A stretch of DNA of 64,000 nt from positions 868,001 to 932,000 of the forward strand of contig CAVSFF010000009.1 in the NCBI GenBank assembly GCA_963727285.1, given 5' to 3'. Below the pieces are notes generated by a model that saw only the letters and a list, made by a program, of their open reading frames with translations, ran no database searches and was not told where the DNA came from. This document shows positions 33,454-41,430 of the stretch, in pieces (the stretch's first letter is position 1; each line of letters begins with the position of its first letter). The DNA comes from CAITWD01 sp963727285. Its GTDB lineage: Bacteria; Actinomycetota; Thermoleophilia; Miltoncostaeales; Miltoncostaeaceae. A program made the translations under genes and the position numbers.

Positions 33454-34995
33454 CTAGGGGTCGTGCCCGTTCGAAGGGGACGGCGGGGGCAGTCGTGGCG
33501 TACGAGCACCACGCGACCACGACGCCATTGCGGCCTCGACGTCGCGGTGCGCGGCATCCTCGGCCATGACGTAGATCACATCGCCGGCCTTCAGCCGCGT
33601 CGAACCCCGCGGTGCGAGCTGCGCACCCTCGCGAACAACCAGAAACATCACGCTCCCGAGCGGCAATCCGCTGTCGCGTACGCGCCCGCCAGCAAGCACA
33701 TCATCCGCGTGGATCCGGTATTCGAGAACATCCGCTCCGCGTCCCGGGATCGCCGCTATCTCAGGCGGGACCAGCGGCGGCGGCGGGTCGTCGGACAGTC
33801 CGAGCCGCTCGGCGACCGCCGAGAGCGGCAGCCCCTGGGCGAGTGCCGACAGCATGACGACGAAGAAGACGGCGTTGAAGATCGTCCCGCTCTCGGGGAT
33901 CCCCCGAGACAGCGCGAACGTCGCCAGGACGATGGGCACCGCGCCGCGCAACCCGGCCCAACTGACGAACAGTTTCTCCCGAAGATCAAAACCCTGGAAC
34001 GGCAGCGACGCCAACACGGCAATCGGACGCGCAACCAGGATCAACACGAGCGTGAGCCCGATCGCGGCCGCCGCAACTCCTGGCAGGCGGCTCGGGAAGA
34101 CGAGCAGGCCGAGCACGATGAACAGCGCGACCTGCGCCACGAACGCCAACCCCTCGTGAAAGGCGATGAGACTTCCCCGGATCGCCATTGGCGTGTTTCC
34201 GATCATGAGCGCGACGACATAGACGGCGAGGAAGCCGCTCCCGCCGATGACGTCGGCAAAGCCGTAGCTCACACCGGCAATCGCCACTGACGCCACGGGT
34301 CCGAACGGAGCCAGATCGGCTGGCAAACGCGGAAGGATCCGCGACGCGGCAAGGCCGAAACCGATCCCGATGAGGGCTCCGAGCCCGAGCTGGCGTACCA
34401 GCAGGAGGACGACGTTCTCAAGACCGTACGTCGGGTCGGTCAACCACGCGAGCAGCCCCATCGTCAACGCGACAGCCATCGGGTCGTTCACCCCGGACTC
34501 CGCCTCCAGGAGACTCGCAATTGGGCGGCGCACCGATGTTGAGCGCAGCGTCGAAAACACGGCGGCGGCATCAGTCGACCCGACAATCGCGCCCAACAGA
34601 AGCGCTGCGATCCACGGCAGGTCCAGGAGATAGCGGGCCGCGACTCCGACCGCCGCCGCCATCACCAGCACACCCACCGTGCCGAGCAGGGACGCGGAGA
34701 GCGCGATCGGGCGGATGTCCCGCCAGTCGGCGCTGAGGCCGCCCTCAAAAAGAATTGCGACCAGACCGACGACGCCGATCGTCTGCGCCAGCTGCGCGTT
34801 ATCGAAGTAGATGCCGCCCGGCCCGTCCGACCCAAGCAGCATGCCCGGCCCGAGAAACAACACCAGCGCCGGCACGCGAAGCGTCCGCGCCAGGAAGGTC
34901 CCGAAGACCGCAAGCAACAGGACACCGCCGGCTAGGAGCAGGTGATGACCTGGACCAGCCGCAGACGCGAGTCCCAGACCGTGTATTGGTGCCAA
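33454..34995 (-). CDS. Potassium/proton antiporter, CPA1 type with C-terminal TrkA-C domain
   Basis: About 513 residues from the TTG at 34995; the frame is open to a GTG at 35100, so the exact start is uncertain. About twelve helices are visible, with the CPA1 core: GSTDAAAVF, ESGVNDPMAV with the Asn-Asp pair, and the IGGSGFLAVYVVALMIGN loop. The C-terminal 100 residues (LGSVMFLVVREGAQLAPRGS, LKAGDVIYVMAE) are a TrkA-C regulatory domain, as in CvrA/NhaP2 K+/H+ antiporters. It probably exports K+ and supports pH and osmotic balance. The gene stands alone. Confidence 0.87.
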   Translation of the reverse strand: MAPIHGLGLASAAGPGHHLLLAGGVLLLAVFGTFLARTLRVPALVLFLGPGMLLGSDGPGGIYFDNAQLAQTIGVVGLVAILFEGGLSADWRDIRPIALSASLLGTVGVLVMAAAVGVAARYLLDLPWIAALLLGAIVGSTDAAAVFSTLRSTSVRRPIASLLEAESGVNDPMAVALTMGLLAWLTDPTYGLENVVLLLVRQLGLGALIGIGFGLAASRILPRLPADLAPFGPVASVAIAGVSYGFADVIGGSGFLAVYVVALMIGNTPMAIRGSLIAFHEGLAFVAQVALFIVLGLLVFPSRLPGVAAAAIGLTLVLILVARPIAVLASLPFQGFDLREKLFVSWAGLRGAVPIVLATFALSRGIPESGTIFNAVFFVVMLSALAQGLPLSAVAERLGLSDDPPPPLVPPEIAAIPGRGADVLEYRIHADDVLAGGRVRDSGLPLGSVMFLVVREGAQLAPRGSTRLKAGDVIYVMAEDAAHRDVEAAMASWSRGARTPRLPPPSPSNGHDP

Positions 34996-35051
34996 CGTAC
35001 CGCAGTCGCCGACGCCGACGACGGCGACCCGGCCATCCGGGTGCGGGCCGT

Positions 35052-35088
35052 ATCTCGGCGCCCGTCCGACCAGACGTGACCTGCGCCG
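35052..35088. repeat. 37-bp repeat, copy A (inverted relative to copy B)
   Basis: The 37-bp unit, read on the minus strand here, is CGGCGC, A/C, GGTCACGT, C/T, then TGGTCGGACGGGCGCCGAGAT. It matches the copy at 36308-36344 with two mismatches. Similarity ends abruptly on both sides. The unit lies just upstream of the antiporter start. Confidence 0.75.
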
Positions 35089-35272
35089 CCGGCGCGACAC
35101 CCGCCGTCACCGACTAGATCCGCGCGCGCGCCGGACGGCCGGCGGCCACGGATCGGCGGCGGCCACCCCCTCCCCGGGCCGGTCGGGCCCATCCACTCCC
35201 CGACGACACCGATCGTCCCGTCAGCCCGCTCGCTGCGGGCCACACGCGCACCCTGAACGAGGAGGGAGACCC

Positions 35273-35452
35273 ATGTCCCCGGAACTGCTGACCGTCGGCG
35301 AGGTGGCCGCCATCTTCCGCTGCCACCACGAAACCGTCCGCAAAATGATCGCGACCGATCAGCTGGCCGCGATCAAGTTCGGCAACCGCTGGCTGATCGA
35401 CGCGCGCCAGCTCCCCCGTCCGGCCGTGCTCGCCGCCGACGCCCGCAACTGA
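35273..35452 (+). CDS. Small helix-turn-helix / excisionase-like protein, 59 aa
   Basis: 59 residues, MSPELLTVGEVAAIF opening an HTH of the MerR/excisionase type (VGEVAAIFRCHHETVRKMI, then FGNRWLIDARQL as the recognition and wing part). ATG 35273 follows GAGGAGGGAG, a very strong ribosome site. The size fits a DNA-bending accessory factor or small transcriptional regulator. It stands alone between the antiporter and nitroreductase genes, inside a segment bracketed by a 37-bp inverted repeat. Confidence 0.85.
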   Translation: MSPELLTVGEVAAIFRCHHETVRKMIATDQLAAIKFGNRWLIDARQLPRPAVLAADARN

Positions 35453-35601
35453 GTCGTGGACGGGGAGCGCACCGGATCCACGCGAGTATCGCGACGGGGC
35501 CTGCGTCGCCTAGGCTGCCTGCAAGTCGGGGCGCCGGCGGCGACCGGTCGCCCGCCCACGAGTCGTCCGCCGCAGGGCGCGGCGGTGTCCCGGAGGTTGC
35601 G

Positions 35602-36264
35602 ATGCAGGCGATTGAGGCGATCACCAAGCGGCGTGCAGTGCGCGCGTACACCGACGAGCCGGTGTCAGACGATGTCCTGGACCGGCTGCTGCGGGCTGCG
35701 CTCGCGGCGCCCACCGGCAGCGGGTCCCAGGCCTGGACGCTCCTGGTCGTCCGCGATCCCGCTCGGCGGCGCGCCATCGCCGAGCTGGTCATCGCCGGCG
35801 CCGGCCGCTATTTCGCCATCATGCGCCCCGCTGCCGAGGGTGCCACACCCGAGGAGCACGCGCAGTGGGCAGCCGACTACGCGGAGACGACGCTCGGGAC
35901 CTATCGCATCGCCCCGGTGTGGGTTCTCGGTCTGGTCGTCCCCCGTCACAACTATCCCGAGCAAATGCGCGAGGGAGGGGACATCGACGACCTGCTGTCG
36001 TTGGGGTTCGCCATGGAGAACCTGTTTGTCGCTGCCCGCGCCGAGGGCCTGGGGACCGTGCCAACCACCGCATTTCAGCGGTTCGAAAAGGACCGCCTGC
36101 GCGCGATCGTCGGCCTTCCCGACGAGATCGACCCCGCGATCATCACTCCCCTCGGGACGCCGCCCGCGTTCCCGGAGGGTCTGCCCCCCGCGATCAAGAA
36201 GCTGCGACGGCCCTGGCGCGAACTCGTCCACGACGAGGCCTGGGGCAGCGTCCGCGGGTCATGA
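35602..36264 (+). CDS. Nitroreductase family protein
   Basis: 220 residues, FMN-dependent nitroreductase fold. Typical motifs are ITKRRAVRAYTDEPV at the N-terminus, AALAAPTGSGSQAW for FMN phosphate binding, and SLGFAMENLFVAARAEGLGT with FPEGLPPA near the end. The substrate is unknown; relatives reduce quinones, flavins or nitro compounds. Its 3' end overlaps the convergent S4 gene by six bases. Confidence 0.9.
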   Translation: MQAIEAITKRRAVRAYTDEPVSDDVLDRLLRAALAAPTGSGSQAWTLLVVRDPARRRAIAELVIAGAGRYFAIMRPAAEGATPEEHAQWAADYAETTLGTYRIAPVWVLGLVVPRHNYPEQMREGGDIDDLLSLGFAMENLFVAARAEGLGTVPTTAFQRFEKDRLRAIVGLPDEIDPAIITPLGTPPAFPEGLPPAIKKLRRPWRELVHDEAWGSVRGS

Positions 36265-36672
36265 CCCGGTCGGCGGCCCGTCGTGACCGCGCCGGACCCG
36301 GTCGATACGGCGCCGGTCACGTTTGGTCGGACGGGCGCCGAGATCCGCCCCGGGTACCGGTGCCAGGCGCCGTTCACTGCGCTGACGTTCGCGGCGGGCG
36401 AGACTCTCGGGCGTCTCCTCGTAGAGCTCCCGCGCCCGGGTAGCCGTTCCGCGGCGCTCCTCGACATCTCGGACGGTGACCGTGAACCGCTGTTCGCCGA
36501 CGGTCAGGTCCACGATATCGCCAGGGCCGACATCTTTGGCCGCCTTGGCACGCACGCGATTGATCTCGACGTGCCCGGCCTGGATGGCGTCCGCGGCCAG
36601 CGTGCGGGTCTTGAAGAACCGCGCCGCCCACAGCCAGCGGTCGATACGCACCCGTCCACCCGAGCTCCCCAT
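36259..36672 (-). CDS. S4-domain RNA-binding protein (Hsp15-like)
   Basis: 137 residues. The S4 fold is seen as VRIDRWLWAARFFKTRTLAA, GHVEINRVRAKAAKDVGPGD, VDLTVGEQRFTVTV. The length and the basic tail (KRDRRRIDRVRRG) fit heat-shock Hsp15 or a related RNA-binding protein that rescues blocked ribosomes. ATG 36672 is set by the S4 start; longer starts run into the divergent NlpC/P60 gene. Its coding end contains the 37-bp repeat copy B. Confidence 0.85.
   Translation of the reverse strand: MGSSGGRVRIDRWLWAARFFKTRTLAADAIQAGHVEINRVRAKAAKDVGPGDIVDLTVGEQRFTVTVRDVEERRGTATRARELYEETPESLARRERQRSERRLAPVPGADLGARPTKRDRRRIDRVRRGHDGPPTGS
36308..36344. repeat. 37-bp repeat, copy B
   Basis: The plus-strand unit matches the copy at 35052-35088 with 35 of 37 identities. 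It lies within the 3' part of the S4 gene, so the S4 protein C-terminus is encoded by repeat sequence. Copies A and B flank the HTH and nitroreductase genes in inverted orientation. Confidence 0.75.
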
Positions 36673-36786
36673 GCGGCAATACTCCCACACGGACGGGTCG
36701 GTGGTTTTGGTCAAGAAACCGTAAATGCCCGCAAATCGGCATACCGAAGGGTAAAGAGTCGGCCGGCGGCGACCGATGCACCACAC
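36673..36786. promoter_or_regulatory. Divergent promoter region, S4 gene / NlpC-P60 gene
   Basis: 114 bp between divergent starts. The part 36720-36760 (AAATGCCCGCAAATCGGCAT) is AT-richer and has the half-sites one expects of promoters on both strands. It resembles no known riboswitch that I can recognise. Confidence 0.35.
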
Positions 36787-38073
36787 GTGAGGCCGCTGAA
36801 GACACTCCTGGTCGGCATTGCCGCCGCGGCCGCCGCCGCGACGCCGGCGATCGCTGCTTCGGTGTCCGCGCCGGTGACGAATCCCGGATACAACTGGGCG
36901 GCGGGTGCGATGAAGGATCTTGTGGCCCACCACGGCTGGCCGGCCCGCGACGCCGGGACACTCGGCCGCAGGGCCTCCCGGCGCGAGCTCGCGCGAGGGC
37001 TCGCGGCACTCATGGTCGCGCGCGGCCAGCAGCCGCCCGCCAACATCGTCCGTCCGTCGGACGTATCGGCCACCGACCCCGACGTGCAGGCACTGTCCTG
37101 GGTGTCGACGATCCGACTGCTCGGCACGCCGGGCGCCGCCTTCACTCCCGGCGGAACGGTGACCGGCCGAGTCGCCGACATCACGGTCGTGCGCGTCCTG
37201 GGCCTGACCGCTCCGGTCCGGGGTCTCAACGCGCTGCATACCGTGAACGGCATGCGACTCAAGATTCCGGCGGCGTTCGGGCAGGAGGTCCTCGCCGAAC
37301 AACTCGGCCTGCGCCACAACTACCCGGCCCAATACGACAACCTCGAGACCAACGTCACCCAACCGATTGGCGTCGCCGACGTCGCCGGAATGATCGACGC
37401 CGCAATTCACCTGTCGCCGTGGCAACTCGATTCGACGAGCCGGTACGCCACGATCGTGCTCCCAAACGAAACCGCCAAACAGCGCACCGTGATCCAGAAC
37501 GCGCTCGCCGAAGTCGGCATGCCGTACGTCTGGGGCGGTGTCCTTCCGGCTCCGCAGACCTTGTTCGGCGCCCGTGTCGCGGGCGGGTTCGACTGCTCCG
37601 GGTTGGTCTGGTGGGCCTTCAAACTCAACGCGACATCGGCGGCCCAACGCCTGGGCGTCAACATTCGCGGTCGCACGGCGGATGCGATGGCCTGGGAAGC
37701 CCCGGCCCAGAAGGTCGCGCTTACCAAGCTCCGGCCCGGTGACCTCGTGTTCTTCGGGTCCAATGGACCCCACACGCCCCGGGGCGGGATTTCACACGCA
37801 TCAATTTCGCTGGGCGGCGGCTGGATCGTCCAGTCCGCCGGATCGCTCGGCGGCGTCGGGGTGACCTATGTTCCCGACTGGTGGACGTCCGGCATGGCAT
37901 GGGGCCGCCGGCTGCCGTCCATGGTCGGAGGACCCGTGGTTGCCGCCGGCACGACGGCCGCTACGACAACGCCGGCGCCTGTCAAGACGGCGCCGAAGGC
38001 GCCATCCGGATCGACGCCGAGCCTCGTGCCGGGGACGGCCGGCGGCGGCACCGCACCCGCACCCAAGCCCTGA
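36787..38073 (+). CDS. Secreted NlpC/P60 endopeptidase
   Basis: 428 residues. Signal peptide VRPLKTLLVGIAAAAAAA with cleavage after AIA. The C-terminal NlpC/P60 domain has the catalytic Cys near 270 (GFDCSGLVWWAF), the second-motif His near 337 (GGISHASI) and GRTADAMAW. The N-terminal half has an S-layer homology-like or dimerisation segment (RASRRELARGLAALMVARGQ). It cleaves peptide cross-links in peptidoglycan during growth or division. The C-terminal tail is a disordered Thr/Pro/Gly stretch. Start is GTG 36787. Confidence 0.9.
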   Translation: MRPLKTLLVGIAAAAAAATPAIAASVSAPVTNPGYNWAAGAMKDLVAHHGWPARDAGTLGRRASRRELARGLAALMVARGQQPPANIVRPSDVSATDPDVQALSWVSTIRLLGTPGAAFTPGGTVTGRVADITVVRVLGLTAPVRGLNALHTVNGMRLKIPAAFGQEVLAEQLGLRHNYPAQYDNLETNVTQPIGVADVAGMIDAAIHLSPWQLDSTSRYATIVLPNETAKQRTVIQNALAEVGMPYVWGGVLPAPQTLFGARVAGGFDCSGLVWWAFKLNATSAAQRLGVNIRGRTADAMAWEAPAQKVALTKLRPGDLVFFGSNGPHTPRGGISHASISLGGGWIVQSAGSLGGVGVTYVPDWWTSGMAWGRRLPSMVGGPVVAAGTTAATTTPAPVKTAPKAPSGSTPSLVPGTAGGGTAPAPKP

Positions 38074-38094
38074 TCGACCCCGCGGGGAGCACTC

Positions 38095-38736
38095 CTACAG
38101 GCGCCAGATGCGCGCCCGAACCGCCGCGATGACTTCCTCCGGCGAGTACTGCACCAGATAGCGACGGGCACTGCCGCTGGTGGCGACCCCGAGATGCGCC
38201 TCGATCAACGCCGTTGACATGCCTTCGGCGGACATCTCGGCGGCACAGGCGTATCGCAACCCCAGTGGATGCACACGCTTGGTGATCCCCGCCCGCCGTG
38301 CCAACCGCGGCAGCAGTTCGCGAACATAGGCAGCCTTGAGTTCGTCGCCCGCGAGGGTGCAGAACAACTGACCGTCGCCCGAGAGGCCGATGCGCTCGCG
38401 GCGAACGCGCCACCGCTGGATCAGTTCGACGGTCTGGGCGTCCAGGCCGGTAACGCGCCCCACGCCGCCCTTGCGCGCAGGAACGCGCACAACCCCGTCT
38501 TCGGTGTCCACGTCGGCGACACGAAGCGCGAGCGCCTCGCCCGGGCGCAGCCCGATGCGGTACATCGTGGCAATGAGGGCACGGTTGCGAATCCCGGTCG
38601 GTGCGCGGTTCGATGCGCTCCGGATCAACGCCCGGGCCTCATCGTGGGTGAGCAACTCGTCCGGCGTGGCCGCGGGGCCCGCAGTTAACGTGCGAACATC
38701 GGTCTCGACACTCGTGCTGATCACCACACCTCCCAC
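38095..38736 (-). CDS. Degenerate tyrosine recombinase catalytic domain
   Basis: 213 residues covering only a catalytic domain, with no core-binding domain. Arg64 (GLRPGEAL), Lys89 and Tyr193 (ARRYLVQY) are kept, and Arg161 is in HPLGLRYA. The first His of the HxxR motif is Leu158, the His after the Arg is Tyr162, and the H/W position of LGH is Val184. The typical catalytic set is therefore incomplete and it is unlikely to be an active recombinase. It may be a relic or an accessory DNA-binding factor. The start is uncertain among GTG codons at 38736 to 38727. Confidence 0.75.
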   Translation of the reverse strand: MGGVVISTSVETDVRTLTAGPAATPDELLTHDEARALIRSASNRAPTGIRNRALIATMYRIGLRPGEALALRVADVDTEDGVVRVPARKGGVGRVTGLDAQTVELIQRWRVRRERIGLSGDGQLFCTLAGDELKAAYVRELLPRLARRAGITKRVHPLGLRYACAAEMSAEGMSTALIEAHLGVATSGSARRYLVQYSPEEVIAAVRARIWRL

Positions 38737-38998
38737 GACACCGTCCGGTTGGTCGCCCCGTGCGGCCCGGGCATACGGCCCCGAGCCCTCGCTGGCGGCT
38801 CATCGCGGTGCTCGGACCCGGCGGCTCGAAGTCCGTCGGATCCGCGCCGGCAACCGCCGACCACCGCGCGCACAGCGATGAGACTAGCCGCCGCCCCTGG
38901 CGATCCCGCGCCAGGCGACGACGCGTGAGTCAAGTTTCCCGATAGATCTCACCATATTTGACACCGTCTCCGGCGCGGTTGCCGCGGTGCCCGGATCG

Positions 38999-39328
38999 TC
39001 AGGACGGCAGTTCGGTGACCTCGACGAGGACCGGTGCGACACCGGAGACGTCGAGCAGGCGCCGTACGGCATCCGACGGCTGGTAGATGCGGATCGGCGC
39101 GGCGCCCTCACGGCTGCGCTCGTTCGCCGCCAAGAGCGAGCCGAGGCCGCGGCTGTCCATGAAGGTGACGCCGGCGAGGTCCACATACACGGTGCCGGAC
39201 CCGCGCTGCGCATCGGTGAGCTCACGGGACACCGTGGGCAGGGAGAGCGCGTCGACGACGCCGATCACCGTGACCAGCAGCCCGTCACCGCACTCGGAGA
39301 CTTCTACCTGAACTTGTTCTTCGCCCAT
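38999..39328 (-). CDS. STAS-domain anti-sigma-factor antagonist
   Basis: 109 residues, almost entirely a STAS domain. The strand VDLAGVTFMDSRGLGSLLAA carries the phospho-acceptor Ser59 in the DSRGLG loop. Such proteins release a sigma factor from its kinase/anti-sigma partner when unphosphorylated. No partner anti-sigma kinase or sigma factor lies near, so the partners are elsewhere. Start is ATG 39328. Confidence 0.88.
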   Translation of the reverse strand: MGEEQVQVEVSECGDGLLVTVIGVVDALSLPTVSRELTDAQRGSGTVYVDLAGVTFMDSRGLGSLLAANERSREGAAPIRIYQPSDAVRRLLDVSGVAPVLVEVTELPS

Positions 39329-39411
39329 CGGGCGGGCAGTTTACACTCTGCAACCCTCGACCCGGAATAGGTGTAGATTTCCGATGTCGTCACGGTGTCG
39401 AAGGAGCACGC

Positions 39412-39588
39412 ATGCGCGGTATTCCCGTCCTCATGATCCTGGCCTTGGCCGCTTTGAGCGCCCTGTTGATCTCGGTCGGCTGGTGGAAGCATGACGAAGC
39501 GGGCTACCTGCCCTTCATCCTCGGCATCGTCTGGGCGCTGTTCACGCTGGGGACGATCGCCGGCCGCCTCCGCCCCGCAAGCCGCTAG
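39412..39588 (+). CDS. Small membrane protein, 58 aa
   Basis: 58 residues starting at ATG 39412 after AAGGAG. Two hydrophobic helices: MRGIPVLMILALAALSALLI and then FILGIVWALFTLGTIAGRL, separated by SVGWWKHDEAGYLP. No family is recognised. The gene is divergent from the STAS gene and ends about 80 bp before ilvD. The good ribosome site and clean topology argue for a real gene. Confidence 0.75.
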   Translation: MRGIPVLMILALAALSALLISVGWWKHDEAGYLPFILGIVWALFTLGTIAGRLRPASR

Positions 39589-39670
39589 CGCACACCGCTC
39601 GACGCGCGCCCGGAATCCGGGCTGCGGTGCGCTCCTAGAGACCTCAGAGACCGGCGGGTAGGCTCCCTCC

Positions 39671-41374
39671 ATGTCCGAGGATCCGTACGCACGGCCCAGC
39701 GATCCCGCCAAGCGCCACAGCGCCGCGATCACCGACGGACCCGATCGCGCACCCGCCCGAGCCATGCTCAAGGGCACCGGCTTTACCGACGAGGACCTGG
39801 CACGGCCGATCATCGGGGTCGCCACCACGTGGATTGAGACGATGCCCTGCAATCTCAACCAGCGTGAGCTCGCCCAGCATGTCAAGCGCGGCATCCGCGA
39901 CGCCGGCGGAACGCCGATGGAGTTCAACACCATCGCCGTCTCGGACGGGGTCTCGATGGGGACCGAGGGCATGCGCGCCTCGTTGGTGTCCCGGGAGGTC
40001 ATCGCCGACTCGATCGAACTGGTCGCCCGCGGACACCTGTTCGACGGAGTCGTCTGCCTGGTCGGGTGCGACAAGACCATCCCCGGAGCGGCGATGGCGC
40101 TGGCGCGTCTCGACATCCCCGGCATCATTCTCTACAGCGGTTCGATCGCCCCGGGCCGGTTTCGCGGCCGCGACGTGACCATCCAGGACGTCTTCGAGGT
40201 CGTGGGGGCGCACGCCGCCGGCACGGTCGGACCAGCCGAGGTGCACGCCCTCGAAGACGTGGCCTGCCCGGGCGCCGGCGCCTGTGGCGGCCAGTTCACC
40301 GCCAACACAATGTCGATGGCGATGGAGCTGATCGGGATCAGCCCCGCCGGACTCAACGGCATCCCGGCCAATCACCCCGACAAGGCCGAAGCCGCGGCCG
40401 AGACCGGGCGCCTGGCCATGCGACTGGTACGCGCGGACACGCGGCCGTCGGCGATCCTCACGCGCGCGGCAATCGACAATGCCATCACCGGGGTCGCTGC
40501 GAGCGGCGGGTCGACCAACGCGGTCCTCCATCTGCTGGCGATCGCTCGCGAACTCGGGATCCCCCTCGAGATCGACGAGTTCGACGAAATCGCCGACCGG
40601 ACCCCGATCATCGCCGACCTCACCCCCGGCGGGCGGTACGTCGCGACGGATCTGCACAGCGCGGGCGGCGTGCCCGTCCTCACGCGCGAGCTGTTGTCGG
40701 CGGGCCTCTTGGACCCCGATACGCGCAACGTCGACGGCCGCACGACCGCTGAGATCGGCGCCCAGGCGACCGAGACCGCCGGCCAGGCCGTGATCGTGCC
40801 GATCGCCACCCCGCTCAAGCCCACGGGCGGGCTTGGGATCCTCCGCGGGAACCTGGCACCGGACGGCAGCGTCGTGAAGCTCGCCGGGCACGAACGGCGT
40901 CGCCACGACGGCCCGGCCCGCGTGTTCGACAGCGAAGAGGCGTGCTTTGCCGCGGTCAAGGCCCAGTCGGTCGAGCCCGGCGACGTGATTGTCATCCGCT
41001 ACGAAGGCCCCGTCGGCGGACCCGGGATGCGGGAAATGCTGCATGTCACGGCCGCACTCGTGGGCGAGGGACTTGGCGAGGACGTCGCCCTGATCACCGA
41101 CGGACGATTCAGCGGGGCGACCCACGGCCTGATGGTGGGCCATATCGCGCCCGAAGCCGCCCGGGGCGGTCCGTTGGCCGCGCTGCGCGACGGCGACATC
41201 ATCACCCTCGACGTTGACGCCCGGCGGCTGGACGTCGCGCTCACCGACGCGCAGATCGCCGATCGCCTGGCCAGCTGGGCTCCGCCGGCGCCGCGCTACA
41301 CCTCCGGCGTGCTTGCGAAGTACGCATCCCTGGTGTCCTCGGCCTCCGAAGGCGCCATCACCCGTCCGATCTGA
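39671..41374 (+). CDS. ilvD: Dihydroxy-acid dehydratase
   Basis: 567 residues. Dehydrates 2,3-dihydroxyacids in branched-chain amino-acid and pantothenate synthesis. The Fe-S ligand motifs CLVGCDKTIPGA and CPGAGACGGQFTANTM are intact, along with the DGRFSGATHGLMVGH signature. It is preceded by ribosome site and stands alone; other ilv genes are not in the window. The ATG at 39671 gives MSEDPYARPSDPAKRHSAAI, a normal IlvD N-terminus. Confidence 0.96.
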   Translation: MSEDPYARPSDPAKRHSAAITDGPDRAPARAMLKGTGFTDEDLARPIIGVATTWIETMPCNLNQRELAQHVKRGIRDAGGTPMEFNTIAVSDGVSMGTEGMRASLVSREVIADSIELVARGHLFDGVVCLVGCDKTIPGAAMALARLDIPGIILYSGSIAPGRFRGRDVTIQDVFEVVGAHAAGTVGPAEVHALEDVACPGAGACGGQFTANTMSMAMELIGISPAGLNGIPANHPDKAEAAAETGRLAMRLVRADTRPSAILTRAAIDNAITGVAASGGSTNAVLHLLAIARELGIPLEIDEFDEIADRTPIIADLTPGGRYVATDLHSAGGVPVLTRELLSAGLLDPDTRNVDGRTTAEIGAQATETAGQAVIVPIATPLKPTGGLGILRGNLAPDGSVVKLAGHERRRHDGPARVFDSEEACFAAVKAQSVEPGDVIVIRYEGPVGGPGMREMLHVTAALVGEGLGEDVALITDGRFSGATHGLMVGHIAPEAARGGPLAALRDGDIITLDVDARRLDVALTDAQIADRLASWAPPAPRYTSGVLAKYASLVSSASEGAITRPI

Positions 41375-41430
41375 GGATCGACCGAGGCCGACGGTCCGTC
41401 GTCACCCGCCCCGCGGTACGATCCGCCGGC

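Noticed and set aside
36283..36786. Upstream extension of the NlpC/P60 gene
   Set aside because: It would run through the S4 gene and lose the signal peptide at the N-terminus; GTG 36787 fits better.
36690..36786. Riboswitch (c-di-AMP or c-di-GMP type) ahead of the NlpC/P60 gene
   Set aside because: Such riboswitches often precede these genes, but the conserved core motifs are not there and the gap is too short.
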